NCBI RefSeq assembly: GCF_030818485.1
Contig: NZ_JAUTAJ010000002.1
Location: 62,001 to 126,000, forward strand
DNA length: 64,000 nucleotides
Direction of reading: 5' to 3'
Origin: Pseudoroseomonas cervicalis
GTDB lineage: Bacteria > Pseudomonadota > Alphaproteobacteria > Acetobacterales > Acetobacteraceae
In this document: piece after piece, positions 48,747 through 58,073 of the stretch
Layout: each line of letters begins with the position of its first letter
Numbering within the stretch: the stretch's first letter is position 1
Position numbers and translations under genes: made by a program
Notes under the pieces: model-generated
Told to the model about the DNA's origin: nothing
Databases searched by the model: none
Seen by the model: the letters and a program-made list of their open reading frames with translations, nothing else

Positions 48747-49223
48747 ATGCGCTCCACGACCACGGCTTTTGCCCTTGCGGCAGCCCTTCTGGCGGCGCCG
48801 GCCGCGATGGCCCAGGCGACGGGCGGCACCGGCACGGCGGGCTCGCCCGAGGCGCCGCGCGGCGGCGGCACGACGATGCAGCAGGGCACGCCCGGCACGG
48901 GTGCGACCGGCGCGGCCCCGGCCCCCGGCATGAATCCGGCGCCGGCCGATGGCAGCCGCACCGAGCGGCCCAGCACCGGCGGCGCCAACGCGCCCGGCAC
49001 CGACAGCCCGCCCACCACCACCACCCCGGCCCAGGGTGCCAACAGCTTCACCGAGGGCCAGGCGCGCAGCCGCATCGAGGCCGCCGGCTACACCGATGTC
49101 CGCGACCTGCGCAAGGACGACCAGGGCGTGTGGCGCGGCCGCGCGATGCGCAACGGCACCCAGGCCGATGTCGGGCTGGACTTCCAGGGCAATGTGGTGA
49201 CCGGGAACGCGCCGGCGCGCTGA
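48747..49223 (+). CDS. Secreted Pro/Thr/Gly-rich protein with C-terminal PepSY-like domain
   Basis: 158 residues. AAGGGAG seven bases before the ATG supports this start. A clear signal peptide (TTAFALAAALLAAPAAMAQA) is followed by ~75 low-complexity residues rich in Gly, Thr, Pro and Ala. The end domain FTEGQARSRIEAAGYTDVRD, LRKDDQGVWRGRA and ADVGLDFQGNV has the PepSY beta-alpha pattern. Such proteins are periplasmic or extracellular and often accompany stress genes. The next gene, a stress-type protein, follows by 42 bp on the same strand. Confidence 0.8.
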   Translation: MRSTTTAFALAAALLAAPAAMAQATGGTGTAGSPEAPRGGGTTMQQGTPGTGATGAAPAPGMNPAPADGSRTERPSTGGANAPGTDSPPTTTTPAQGANSFTEGQARSRIEAAGYTDVRDLRKDDQGVWRGRAMRNGTQADVGLDFQGNVVTGNAPAR

Positions 49224-49265
49224 TCGCGCGCCGCGTCCCCTCACCCTGACAGAAAGGCATTCCCC

Positions 49266-49928
49266 ATGAACAACAGGACGATCACCCGCCTGTTCGACAC
49301 GCGCGACCATGCCCTGGCGGCGGTGCGCGATCTCGAGGCCGCGGGCTTCAACCATGATGATGTCGGCGTCATCGCCAACAATCATGACGGCCACTATTCC
49401 AGCACCGTCGATCCGCGCCCCGGCGTCGATCCGGTGACGGAGGATCGCTCGGTCGAGAAGACCAAATCCGGCGCCGGCATCGGCGCGACGCTGGGCACCG
49501 TGGTCGGCGGCGGCGCCGGCCTGGCGGCGGGGCTGGGCGCCCTGGCCATTCCGGGTATCGGCCCGATCGTGGCGGCGGGCGCGCTGGTCGCGGCGCTGAC
49601 CGGCGCCGGCGCCGGTGCGGCGGCGGGCGGCCTGATCGGCAGCCTGACCGGCGCCGGTGTCAGCGAGCGCGAGGCGCCCGTCTATGCCGAGGGCATGAAG
49701 CGCGGTGGCAGCATGGTGGTGGTGCGCACCAATGATGCGCGCGCCGCCGAGGCCGAGGCCATCCTGGCCCGCCACAACCCGGTCGATGTCAATGCGCGCG
49801 AGGCCGAGTATCGCGCCGGCGGCTGGGAAGGCTATCGCGACGAGCCGCATGCGGCAGATCTGCCCGGCACCCCGGCCGGCCGCAGCTTCACCGCCCCGGG
49901 CGTGAGCACCCCTGACCGCCGGATCTGA
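49266..49928 (+). CDS. General stress protein 17M-like (YflT-type) protein with glycine-zipper segment
   Basis: 220 residues. The N-terminal ~35 residues (ITRLFDTRDHALAAVRDLEAAGFNHDDVGVIAN) match the YflT/GSP17M opening. The middle (~65-130) is a Gly/Ala-rich double segment (GIGATLGTVVGGGAGLAAGLGAL, VAALTGAGAGAAAGGLIGSLTGAGV) typical of glycine-zipper membrane-associating sequences. A ferredoxin-like half follows (EAPVYAEGMKRGGSMVVVRTND, AEAEAILARHNPVDV). Likely induced under general stress in alphaproteobacteria; no sigma-factor site was identified. Membrane association inferred. Confidence 0.82.
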   Translation: MNNRTITRLFDTRDHALAAVRDLEAAGFNHDDVGVIANNHDGHYSSTVDPRPGVDPVTEDRSVEKTKSGAGIGATLGTVVGGGAGLAAGLGALAIPGIGPIVAAGALVAALTGAGAGAAAGGLIGSLTGAGVSEREAPVYAEGMKRGGSMVVVRTNDARAAEAEAILARHNPVDVNAREAEYRAGGWEGYRDEPHAADLPGTPAGRSFTAPGVSTPDRRI

Positions 49929-49947
49929 TCCCGGCGGCAGGGCGGCA

Positions 49948-49997
49948 CAGGGCACTGTCACCGCGGCGGAGCGATCCGCCGCGGGGGCGGTGCCCTG
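49948..49997. terminator. Compound GC-rich hairpin at a convergent junction
   Basis: An inner 10-bp stem, CCGCGGCGGA (49961-49970) with TCCGCCGCGG (49975-49984) and a GCGA tetraloop, is nested inside an outer 8-bp stem, CAGGGCAC (49948-49955) with GTGCCCTG (49990-49997). It sits between the convergent stress-protein gene and hemH. No T-tract; probably a bidirectional stop. Confidence 0.55.
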
Positions 49998-50009
49998 GCG
50001 CCTGCGCGG

Positions 50010-51038
50010 CTAGAACATGTTGTCCCGCACCAGCGCCCGCAGCAGGCGGATCGCATCCGGCGTGTCGTTCAGGCAGGGGATAACGGTCAGCGTCTCGCCA
50101 CCGGCCTCGAGGAACTCCTCGCGCAGCTCGTGGCCGATCTCGTCCAGCGTCTCGATGCAATCGGACAGGAAGCCCGGCGTGATCACCGCGACCCGGGTGA
50201 TGCCGCGCTTCGGCAGGCTGGTGATGCGCTCATCCGTATAGGGTTCCAGCCAGGGCTCGCGGCCGAAGCGGGACTGGAAGGTCATCGGGAAGTCCCGCGC
50301 CGTCAGGCCGAGCGAAGCGCGCAGCGCCCGCATGGTGCGGTTGCACTCCGCCGGATAGGGATCGCCCGCCTTGACATAGCGGCGCGGCAGCCCGTGGAAG
50401 GAGGCGACCAGCAGCTGCGGCGCCTGCGGCAGGGTTGCCAGCGTCTCGCGCACCGATTTCGCCAGACCCTCGATATAGAGCGGATGATCGGGGAAGGGCG
50501 GCGCGATGCGGATGGTGGGCTGGCGCCGCATGCGCATCAGCGCGCGGAACACCTGGTCGTTTACCGTCGCCGTGGTGGTGGCGCTGTATTGCGGGTAGAG
50601 CGGCACCACCAGGATGCGGTCGCAGCCCTGGTCCTGCATCGCCTCCAGCTTTTCCGCGATGCTGGGGCGGCCATAGCGCATGGCCCAGTCGATCAGCGGG
50701 CCGTCCTCCGGGAAGGCGTGCTGCAGCTTCTCCGCCTGGCTGCGGGTGAAGCTGCGCAGCGGCGATTCATCCAGCGCCGTGTTCCAGATGCGGCGATAGG
50801 CCGCGCCGCTGCGGAAGGGGCGCGTCGTCAGGATGACGCCCTGCAGCAGCGGCTGCCAGAGCAGCGGATTGATCTCGATGACGCGCCGGTCGGAGAGGAA
50901 TTCCGACAAATAGCGCCGCACATCCCAGTAGCGCGTGGAATCGGGCGTTCCGAGATTGACCAGCAGCACGCCGCTGCGCCCGGTCTCGCTGGCCGCGCGC
51001 CGCAGCGGGCGGGGCGGGGTGGCGGAGAGGAAGCTCAT
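50010..51038 (-). CDS. hemH: Ferrochelatase
   Basis: Inserts ferrous iron into protoporphyrin IX, the last step of heme synthesis. 342 residues. GVLLVNLGTPDS opens the family fold; VVPLYPQYSATTTATV, the catalytic His215 in ASFHGLPRRYVKAGDPY, and the acidic partner E296 in PGFLSDCIETLDEIG are all present. ATG overlaps the hemC stop by 4 nt on the - strand, so hemC-hemH are coupled. Soluble or membrane-peripheral, as usual for bacteria. Confidence 0.96.
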   Translation of the reverse strand: MSFLSATPPRPLRRAASETGRSGVLLVNLGTPDSTRYWDVRRYLSEFLSDRRVIEINPLLWQPLLQGVILTTRPFRSGAAYRRIWNTALDESPLRSFTRSQAEKLQHAFPEDGPLIDWAMRYGRPSIAEKLEAMQDQGCDRILVVPLYPQYSATTTATVNDQVFRALMRMRRQPTIRIAPPFPDHPLYIEGLAKSVRETLATLPQAPQLLVASFHGLPRRYVKAGDPYPAECNRTMRALRASLGLTARDFPMTFQSRFGREPWLEPYTDERITSLPKRGITRVAVITPGFLSDCIETLDEIGHELREEFLEAGGETLTVIPCLNDTPDAIRLLRALVRDNMF

Positions 51039-52036
51039 GCGAAGAGATCCGCCGGGCTGTCGGCGCGCAGCTCCGCGCCCAGCGCCGCGCCGAGGCGCGC
51101 GGCATCGGCCGCGGACCCGCTGATCCGGCGGCGCAGCAGGAAGGTGCCGTCCTCCCGCGCCACCAGCCCGGTCAGCCGCAGCGCGCCGCTGCCATCCAGC
51201 ACGGCATGGGCGCCGACCGGCGTGCGGCAGGAACCTTCCAGCGCCGCCAGCAGGGCACGCTCGGCGGCCGCGGCCAGGCGGGTCTCTGCATGGTCGATGG
51301 CTGCCAGCCGCTCGCGCAGCGCGTCATCCCCCGCGCGGGCGGTGACGGCGATGACACCCTGGCCGGCCGCCGGCAGCATCTCCTCCGGGGAGAGCACCCG
51401 GGTGGCGCGGGCGGCGAGGTCCAGCCGCTTCAGCCCGGCCATGGCCAGCACCGTCACGGCGAAATCGCCCTGTTCCAGCCGGCCCAGCCGCGTCTGCACA
51501 TTGCCGCGCAGCAGGCCGAAGCGCAGATCCGGGCGCAGATGCCGCAGCTGCGCCGCCCGCCGCGCCGAGGCGGTGCCGATGCGCGCCCCCACCGGCAGGA
51601 AGCCCAGCGGCAGGGCGCGCTCCTCCGGCGGGCAGGCGGGGGCCAGCAGCAGCGCGTCGCGCGCATCCTCGCGCGGCAGGCAGGCGGCGATGACCAGGCC
51701 GGGCGGCAGCTCGGTCTCCAGATCCTTCAGGCTGTGCACGGCGAAATCGACCCGGCCGTCCAGCAGCGCCTCATGGATCTCCTTGGCGAACAGGCCCTTG
51801 CCGCCCAGCTCCGCCAGGCGGCGGCGCTGCTCGGCATCGCCGCTGGTGGAGAGCGGCACCGGCAGGGCGCGCGCCTCGCCCAGCGCCGCCAGCACCAGCG
51901 CCGTCTGGCGCAGCGCCAGGGGGGAGGCGCGGGTGCCGGCGCGCAGCGGCGCGGCGCCGGCGCGCAGGGGGCGGCGCGGACGCGACGGGATGGTCACCGC
52001 CGCGCCGGGCGCGGCATGCTGCAAGGCGGCGGACAT
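51035..52036 (-). CDS. hemC: Porphobilinogen deaminase (hydroxymethylbilane synthase)
   Basis: Joins four porphobilinogen units into hydroxymethylbilane. 333 residues with GGAG six bases before the ATG. TRASPLALRQT, the catalytic Asp105 in VHSLKDLETELPPGL, RGNVQTRLGRL and the dipyrromethane cofactor Cys270 in ALEGSCRTPVGAH are all seen. An N-terminal extension of ~30 residues (Ala/Arg/Pro-rich) precedes the usual start of homology. Transcribed ahead of hemH. Essential in most heme-making bacteria, which bears on the status of this replicon. Confidence 0.96.
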   Translation of the reverse strand: MSAALQHAAPGAAVTIPSRPRRPLRAGAAPLRAGTRASPLALRQTALVLAALGEARALPVPLSTSGDAEQRRRLAELGGKGLFAKEIHEALLDGRVDFAVHSLKDLETELPPGLVIAACLPREDARDALLLAPACPPEERALPLGFLPVGARIGTASARRAAQLRHLRPDLRFGLLRGNVQTRLGRLEQGDFAVTVLAMAGLKRLDLAARATRVLSPEEMLPAAGQGVIAVTARAGDDALRERLAAIDHAETRLAAAAERALLAALEGSCRTPVGAHAVLDGSGALRLTGLVAREDGTFLLRRRISGSAADAARLGAALGAELRADSPADLFA

Positions 52037-52186
52037 GGGCGGCTCCAGGCAGGTCAGAGGCCGGGGAGGGGCTGCGGGCCGGCGAAGTATGGCCGGCCCG
52101 CCCCCGTGCGGCGCGGCGGCAGGGGTATCAGTGGCCGCCGCGCCCCGGAGGGTGGAAGGGGCGCGCCGCGCCCCCTCCGCATCGGG

Positions 52187-53677
52187 TCACTCGGCGGCCT
52201 GCGCGTTGGTCGGCGCGGAATCCGCTTCCGGCTGCAGATGCTTCAGCGCCTCGGCCACACCGGCGGCATAGGCCGGGTCCACCTTCTCGAAATGCCCGAG
52301 CTGCCGGTCGATGATGAATTGCGGCACGCCCTGCATGGCGCCGGCGATATTCTTGAACAGCCGCTGCTGCTGCTCGGCGCCGAGCAGGTGGAACAGCGCG
52401 CGGGGCTGGCTGTAATCGTCATTGCCCTCGCGGTGGTTGTAGCGGTCGGCATCGCCGGTGATGCGCAGCGGCGGCTCCTGGGCGGATTTCGCCTCGACCG
52501 GGCCGTTGAAGGAGTTCGGCTCGTAATAGGCATCCGTCCCCACCGGCGCGTCGAAGCGCATGGCGCCATCGGCGTGGTAGTGATGCACCTGCGCCTTCGG
52601 GCGGTTCACCGGCAGCGCCTCGTAATGCGTGCCGACGCGGTAGCGATGCGCATCCGCATAGGCGAAGATGCGGCCCTGCAGCATCTTGTCCGGCGAGAAG
52701 CCGATGCCGGGCACGATGTTCGAGGGCGAGAAGGAGGATTGCTCGATCTCGGCGAAATAGTGCTTGGCGTTGCGGTTCAGCTCGAGGATGCCGACCTCGA
52801 TCAGCGGGTAGTCGGCATGCGGCCAGACCTTGGTCAGGTCGAAGGGGTTGTAGGCGGTCTTCTCCGCATCCAGCTCCGGCATGATCTGCACGCACATGCG
52901 CCAGCGCGGGAATTCGCCCCGCTCGATCGCCTCGTACAGGTCGCGCTGCGAGCTCTCGCGGTCATGCGCGATGACGGCGTTGCCCTCGTCATTCGTCCAG
53001 GTCTTGATGCCCTGCATGCACTTGAAGTGGAACTTCACCCAGTAGCGCTCGCCGGCATCGTTCCAGAAGGAGAAGGTGTGGCTGCCATAGCCGTTCACGA
53101 AGCGGTAGCCCTGCGGCAGGCCGCGATCGCTGAACAGGATGGTCACCTGGTGCAGGCTCTCGGGCGAGAGCGACCAGAAATCCCACATGGCGGTCGGCGA
53201 GCGCATATTGGTCGCCGGGTGGCGCTTCTGGGTGCGGATGAAATCGGGGAACTTCACCGGGTCGCGGATGAAGAAGACCGGCGTGTTGTTGCCGACGAGG
53301 TCCCAATTGCCCTCCTCGGTGTAGAATTTCAGCGCGAAGCCGCGCACATCGCGCTCGGCATCGGCCGCGCCGCGCTCGCCGGCGACGGTGGAGAAGCGCA
53401 GCAGAACCTCAGTCTGCTTGCCGATGCCGTCGAACAGCTTCGCCTTGGTGTATTTCGTGATGTCGTTGGTGATGGTCAGGGTGCCATAGGCGCCGGAGCC
53501 CTTGGCATGCACCACGCGCTCGGGGATGCGCTCGCGGTTCTGGTGCGCCAGCTTCTCGATCAGCTGGTAGTCCTGCAGCAGCAGCGGGCCGCGCGGCCCG
53601 GCGGAGAGCGAATTCTGGTTGTCGGGCACCGGGGCGCCGGCGGTGGTGGTCAGGGTCGGGCGCTGGGTCTCGGACAT
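52187..53677 (-). CDS. katA: Monofunctional heme catalase (clade 3, small subunit)
   Basis: Breaks down hydrogen peroxide. 496 residues, the small-subunit size. Active-site His57 in [12 protein letters not shown], Asn in [12 protein letters not shown] (130-131), the proximal heme ligand Tyr340 in [15 protein letters not shown], and [23 protein letters not shown] for the channel. Divergent from oxyR with a 100-bp shared promoter region that carries an inverted repeat; OxyR-activated expression is expected. The gene lies upstream of hemC on the same strand, with a 150-bp gap. Cytosolic by lack of signal peptide. Confidence 0.95.
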   Translation of the reverse strand: MSETQRPTLTTTAGAPVPDNQNSLSAGPRGPLLLQDYQLIEKLAHQNRERIPERVVHAKGSGAYGTLTITNDITKYTKAKLFDGIGKQTEVLLRFSTVAGERGAADAERDVRGFALKFYTEEGNWDLVGNNTPVFFIRDPVKFPDFIRTQKRHPATNMRSPTAMWDFWSLSPESLHQVTILFSDRGLPQGYRFVNGYGSHTFSFWNDAGERYWVKFHFKCMQGIKTWTNDEGNAVIAHDRESSQRDLYEAIERGEFPRWRMCVQIMPELDAEKTAYNPFDLTKVWPHADYPLIEVGILELNRNAKHYFAEIEQSSFSPSNIVPGIGFSPDKMLQGRIFAYADAHRYRVGTHYEALPVNRPKAQVHHYHADGAMRFDAPVGTDAYYEPNSFNGPVEAKSAQEPPLRITGDADRYNHREGNDDYSQPRALFHLLGAEQQQRLFKNIAGAMQGVPQFIIDRQLGHFEKVDPAYAAGVAEALKHLQPEADSAPTNAQAAE

Positions 53678-53728
53678 TTCTGGCAGCTCCTCTGGCAGGG
53701 GTGCGAACTGACTTAACAGCCTCGCTTC

Positions 53729-53745
53729 GATCGGTTAAATCGATC
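53729..53745. promoter_or_regulatory. Putative OxyR-binding inverted repeat
   Basis: GATCG-N7-CGATC lies midway in the katA/oxyR spacer, in an AT-rich patch (GGTTAAAT in the centre). It has the dyad spacing expected of a LysR-type site. Assignment to OxyR rests on position. Confidence 0.5.
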
Positions 53746-53777
53746 TTGTATTTTCGTGCGATAGGGAAAACCGAAGA

Positions 53778-54722
53778 ATGCCGGCCCCCCCTTCGACGCT
53801 CGCAGGCCTGTCCCTGCGCGACCTGGAATATGCCGTGACCGTTGCGGAAATGCGACATTTCGGTCGTGCCGCGGAGCGCTGCGGCGTCAGCCAGCCGGCG
53901 CTGTCCGAGCAGATCCGCAAGCTGGAGGCGCTGCTGGGCGTCGCCCTGTTCGAGCGCGCCGCCCGCCGGGTGGAGGTGACCCCGCAGGGCGAGGCGCTGC
54001 TGGCCCAGGCCCGGGCGGTGACGCGCGCCGCGCGCGGGCTGCTCGACCTGGCCCAGCAGCAGGCCGAGCCGCTCTCGGGCCCGCTGCGACTGGGGGTGAT
54101 CGCGACCCTCGGCCCCTATTACCTGCCCGGCGTGCTGCGCGCGGTGCGCGACCGCTTCCCCCGGCTGGTGCTGCGGCTGCAGGAGGGGCGCACCGCCGCC
54201 CTGGTGGCGGCGCTGGAGCAGGGCGAGCTGGATGCGGCGCTGATCGCCCTGCCGGCGCCCTCCGACAGCCTGGCCGCCGCGCCGCTCTTCTTCGAGCCCT
54301 TCCTGCTGGCCTGCCCGCAGGGGCATGGGCTGCTCGACCAGCCGGAGCTGACGCTGGCCGATCTGCGCGGTAGCGACCTGCTGCTGCTGGAGGAGGGGCA
54401 TTGCCTGCGCGACCAGGCGCTCTCCCTCTGCGCCGTGCCGCGCGGCGAGCGCGACAGCCGCTTCGCCACCAGCCTGGAGATGCTGCGCCACATGATCGCC
54501 GCCGGGGAGGGGATCTCCCTGCTGCCGCAGCTGGCGGCGCAGGGGCGCAGCGATCTGGGCGGGCTGGTGGCGCTGCGCCGGCTGGAGGATGCCGAGGCCG
54601 GGCGGCGCATCGGCCTGGTCTGGCGCGGCACCGACCCGCGTCGGGAGAGTTTTCGCGCGCTGGCCGGCTTCCTGCGCGAGACGGCGCCGCTGCCGCCGGC
54701 GCCCGATGGCGTCCCCGGCTGA
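53778..54722 (+). CDS. oxyR: Hydrogen-peroxide-sensing LysR regulator OxyR
   Basis: 314 residues. N-terminal LysR helix-turn-helix: LSLRDLEYAVTVAEMRHFGRAAERCGVSQPALSEQI in outline. The redox pair is preserved: Cys209 and Cys218 in EEGHCLRDQALSLC, the same nine-residue spacing as C199/C208 of E. coli OxyR. LGVIATLGPYYLPGVL starts the effector domain. Divergent from katA, its expected target. Probably autoregulated from the shared spacer. Confidence 0.95.
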   Translation: MPAPPSTLAGLSLRDLEYAVTVAEMRHFGRAAERCGVSQPALSEQIRKLEALLGVALFERAARRVEVTPQGEALLAQARAVTRAARGLLDLAQQQAEPLSGPLRLGVIATLGPYYLPGVLRAVRDRFPRLVLRLQEGRTAALVAALEQGELDAALIALPAPSDSLAAAPLFFEPFLLACPQGHGLLDQPELTLADLRGSDLLLLEEGHCLRDQALSLCAVPRGERDSRFATSLEMLRHMIAAGEGISLLPQLAAQGRSDLGGLVALRRLEDAEAGRRIGLVWRGTDPRRESFRALAGFLRETAPLPPAPDGVPG

Positions 54723-54826
54723 GCGCGATTCCACCTGTCCTCATTGTGAATATGACAGTTTTGTTGCATTGAAGGGTCCGCCAGCTCAACGCGCCGCCCC
54801 CCGAGGGCGGAGAGGGGGGAAGACCC

Positions 54827-55867
54827 ATGAACACGATCTCGCTGCGCCGCGCCCTGCTGGGTGCCGGCTTTGTCCTGGCCGCCGGCCTGGCGGCCAAGCC
54901 CGCCGCCGCCCAGGGCAGCCTCAACATCTACTGCTCGGCGCTGGTCGAATGGTGCCAGGCGGCGGCCAATGCCTTCGCGCGTGAGACCGGCATCCGCGTC
55001 AACATGTCGCAGAAGGGCAGCGGCGAGGTGCTGGCGCAGATCCGCGCCGAGGCGCAGAACCCGCGCGGCGACATCTGGTATGGCGGCACCGGCGACCCGC
55101 ATCTGCAGGCGGCCGAGGACAATCTGAGCGCCGAGTACCGTTCCCCCCTGCTCGACCAGCTGCATGACTGGGCGCAGAAGCAGGCGCGCGATTCCCAGTA
55201 TCGCACGGTCGGCATCTATGCCGGCGCGCTGGGCTTCGGCTTCAACACCGAGCTGCTGGCCCGCCGCGGCATCACGCCCCCCGCCTGCTGGCGCGACCTG
55301 CTGACCGGGCCCTTCCGCAACGAGATCCAGATGGCCAACCCGCAATCCAGCGGCACCGCCTATGTGATGATCGCGACCATGGTGCAGGTGATGGGGGAGG
55401 AGCCGGCCTTCGACTATCTCCGCCAGCTGCACCGCAACATCAATGCCTATCCGCGCAGCGGCACGGCGCCGGTCAAGGCGGTGGCGCGGGGCGAGACGGG
55501 GGTCTCCATCTCCTTCGTGCATGACGTGGTGACCGAGCGGCTGGGCGGCTTCCCGGTGGGCTATGCGGTGCCCTGCGAGGGCACGGGCTACGAGATCGGC
55601 TCCATGTCGATCATCCGCGGCGCCCGCAATGAGCGCAATGCCCGCCGCTTCTATGACTGGGCGCTGTCGCCCGAGGGCCAGCGCGTCGCCGCCGAGGCGA
55701 AATCCTTCCAGACGCCGTCCAACCGCAACACCCCCGTGCCGGCCGAGGCGCCGCAGATGAGCCAGATCCGCCTGATCGACTACGACTTCGCCAAATACGG
55801 CACCAGCGCGGAGCGGCGGCGGCTGATCGAGCGCTGGGACCGCGAAGTCAACAGCCTGCCGCGCTGA
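54827..55867 (+). CDS. Ferric-iron-type ABC transporter, periplasmic binding protein (FbpA/AfuA family)
   Basis: 346 residues. Signal peptide SLRRALLGAGFVLAAGLAAKPAAAQ. The mature start SLNIYCSALVEWCQAAANAFARETGIRV and QIRAEAQNPRGDIWYGGTGDPHLQAAED follow the FbpA/AfuA pattern. The typical iron-binding Tyr pair region near the hinge is not fully clear, and related proteins bind thiamine, phosphonates or polyamines. First of three genes with gaps of 7 bp and a 4-nt overlap. The 104-bp leader is relatively AT-rich (GTGAATATGACAGTTTTGTT) and should hold the promoter. Confidence 0.87.
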   Translation: MNTISLRRALLGAGFVLAAGLAAKPAAAQGSLNIYCSALVEWCQAAANAFARETGIRVNMSQKGSGEVLAQIRAEAQNPRGDIWYGGTGDPHLQAAEDNLSAEYRSPLLDQLHDWAQKQARDSQYRTVGIYAGALGFGFNTELLARRGITPPACWRDLLTGPFRNEIQMANPQSSGTAYVMIATMVQVMGEEPAFDYLRQLHRNINAYPRSGTAPVKAVARGETGVSISFVHDVVTERLGGFPVGYAVPCEGTGYEIGSMSIIRGARNERNARRFYDWALSPEGQRVAAEAKSFQTPSNRNTPVPAEAPQMSQIRLIDYDFAKYGTSAERRRLIERWDREVNSLPR

Positions 55868-55874
55868 TCCGACC

Positions 55875-58073
55875 ATGCGCGCAGCCGGCCTGTCCGGCGC
55901 GGCGATCACCCTGGTCGCCGCGCTGCTCCTGCCCTGGTACCTGCTCCAGGACGGGATCCTCACGACTCCCCTGGCCGGCTTCGCCTGGCTGAACGACCCC
56001 GATTACGCCCCGGCCCTGGGCCAGGCGCTGAGCCAGGGCCGCTGGTGGCTCTGGCCCGCGGTGCTGGCCCCGGCGCTGGCGCTGGCGGCGGGGCTCGCCC
56101 CCCTGCCGCGTGCCCGCCGCGCCGATCTCTATCTGTTGGCGGGCGGGCTCGGCCTGCTGCTTCTGGTGGCGCAGGGCGAGGCCATCGGCGTGCGCGGCTG
56201 GAACCATGCCTGGCTGGAAGGCCTGTTCGGCCCGATGGAGGACCGGCAATTCGGCATCGGCTGGGGCGGCGCCGTCGTGGCGCTGGGCCTCTGCCAGGTG
56301 CTGGCGGCGGGGCTGGCCGGGCGCGGCGCCTTCCGCGGCGATGCCTTCACCGCCAGCGCGGCGGTGGCCATCGGCGTCGGCGTGCTGCTCTTCACCTTCC
56401 TGCCCATCGCGGCGCTGCTGGGCGATGCCTTCCGCGACCCGGCGGGCGCCTTCAGCCCGCTGGCCTCGGCGCCGCGGCTGCTGGATGACCGGCTCTGGGG
56501 GCTGGGCTGCCTGGCGGGCGCGCCGCGCTGCGGCGTGGTGTGGAACACCGTCTTCCTGGCCACGCTGGTGGGCTTCGGCACCACCGCCCTCGGCCTCGCC
56601 TTCGCCCTGCTGGTCACCCGCGGGCGGCTGCGCTACGCGGCGCCGCTGCGCTGGCTGACCGTGCTGCCCATCGTCACGCCGCCCTTCATCCTGGGCCTCG
56701 GGCTGATCCTGATCTTCGGCCGCTCCGGCCTGGTCTCGCTGGCGGCGGCCAACTGGTTCGGCATCGAGCTCGGCCGCTGGATCTATGGCCTGCCGGGCCT
56801 GCTGCTGGCGCAGCTCTTCGCCTTCACCCCGATCGCCTTCCTGGTGCTGATCGGCGTGGTCGAGGGGCTGTCGCCGACGCTCGAGGAAGCGGCGTCGATG
56901 CTGCGCGCCTCGCCGGAGAAGACCTTCCGCACCGTCACCCTGCCGCTGCTGATGCCGGGGCTGGCCAATGCCTTCCTGCTCGGCTTCATCGAGAGCATCG
57001 CCGATTTCGGCAATGCCGTGGTGCTGGGCGGCAGCTTCAACGTGCTGGCCACCGAGATCTTCTTCGCGGTGGTCGGCGCCCAGGCCGATCCGGGCCGGGC
57101 GGCGGCGCTGTCGCTGGTGCTGCTGGCGCTGGCCTGCCTGATCTTCATCGCGCAGCAGCGGCTGACAGGCGGCCGCAAATCCTTCGTCTCGATCGGCGGC
57201 AAGGGCGATTCCGGCCTGCCGCCGGCGCTGCCGCCGCGCATCCGCCGGCTGTGCCTGTCCCTGGCGCTGCCCTGGGCGGGGCTGACCATCGCGCTCTATG
57301 TGCTGGCCATCTCCGGCGCCTTCGTCGAGATCTGGGGCCGCGACTACACGCCGACGCTGCGCCACATGGTCAAGGCCTTCGACTTCGAATGGGCGGACGG
57401 GCTGCAGCTGACCGGCATGGCCTGGAACAGCGTGCTGACCACGCTGGAGCTCTCGGCCATCGCCGCCCCCATCACCGCCATGCTCGGCATCCTGGCGGCC
57501 TGGCTGTTCAGCCGCACCCGCTTCGCCGGGCGGGGCGTCCTGGAATTCGCGACCCTGCTCTCCTTCGCCGTGCCCGGCACGGTGATCGGCGTCGCCTATC
57601 TGCGCGCCTTCAACCTCCCCCCGCTGGAGCTGGCGGGGACGGGGGCGATCATCGTGCTCTGCTTCATCTTCCGCAATCTGCCGGTGGGCTTGCGCTCCGG
57701 CATGGCGGCGATGGCGCAGATCGACCGCTCGCTGGACGAGGCCTCGCACACGCTGGGCGGCGGTGGCATGGACGCCTTCCGCCGCGTGCTGATGCCGCTG
57801 CTGCGCCCCGCGCTGATCGCCGGCCTCACCTACGCCTTCGTCCGCGCCATGACGACGATCAGCGCGGTCATCTTCCTCGTCACCGCCGAGACCGAGCTGG
57901 CGACCGTCTTCATCGTCAACCGCGTCATCAATGGCGATTACGGCCTGGCCATTGCCGTCGCCGTCGCGCTGATCGTGCTGATGCTGGCCGTGCTCGGCCT
58001 GGCGCAGCTGGCGGTCGGCCGCCGCCGCATCGGCCGCCGCGCCGCCACTCCCGTTGCAGGAACCGCCGCATGA
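55875..58073 (+). CDS. Fused ABC importer permease, FbpB/AfuB family
   Basis: 732 residues, about 14 membrane segments, with two permease halves in one chain. Each half ends in an EAA coupling loop: LEEAASMLRASPEKTFRTVTLPLLMPG in the first and LDEASHTLGGGGMDAFRRVLMPLLRPA in the second. An N-terminal extension (~200 residues, about five extra helices such as LYLLAGGLGLLLLVAQGEAIG) precedes the first core half and makes it longer than the usual ~550. It works with the binding protein before and the ATPase after it; stop and next start overlap (ATGA). Confidence 0.9.
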   Translation: MRAAGLSGAAITLVAALLLPWYLLQDGILTTPLAGFAWLNDPDYAPALGQALSQGRWWLWPAVLAPALALAAGLAPLPRARRADLYLLAGGLGLLLLVAQGEAIGVRGWNHAWLEGLFGPMEDRQFGIGWGGAVVALGLCQVLAAGLAGRGAFRGDAFTASAAVAIGVGVLLFTFLPIAALLGDAFRDPAGAFSPLASAPRLLDDRLWGLGCLAGAPRCGVVWNTVFLATLVGFGTTALGLAFALLVTRGRLRYAAPLRWLTVLPIVTPPFILGLGLILIFGRSGLVSLAAANWFGIELGRWIYGLPGLLLAQLFAFTPIAFLVLIGVVEGLSPTLEEAASMLRASPEKTFRTVTLPLLMPGLANAFLLGFIESIADFGNAVVLGGSFNVLATEIFFAVVGAQADPGRAAALSLVLLALACLIFIAQQRLTGGRKSFVSIGGKGDSGLPPALPPRIRRLCLSLALPWAGLTIALYVLAISGAFVEIWGRDYTPTLRHMVKAFDFEWADGLQLTGMAWNSVLTTLELSAIAAPITAMLGILAAWLFSRTRFAGRGVLEFATLLSFAVPGTVIGVAYLRAFNLPPLELAGTGAIIVLCFIFRNLPVGLRSGMAAMAQIDRSLDEASHTLGGGGMDAFRRVLMPLLRPALIAGLTYAFVRAMTTISAVIFLVTAETELATVFIVNRVINGDYGLAIAVAVALIVLMLAVLGLAQLAVGRRRIGRRAATPVAGTAA

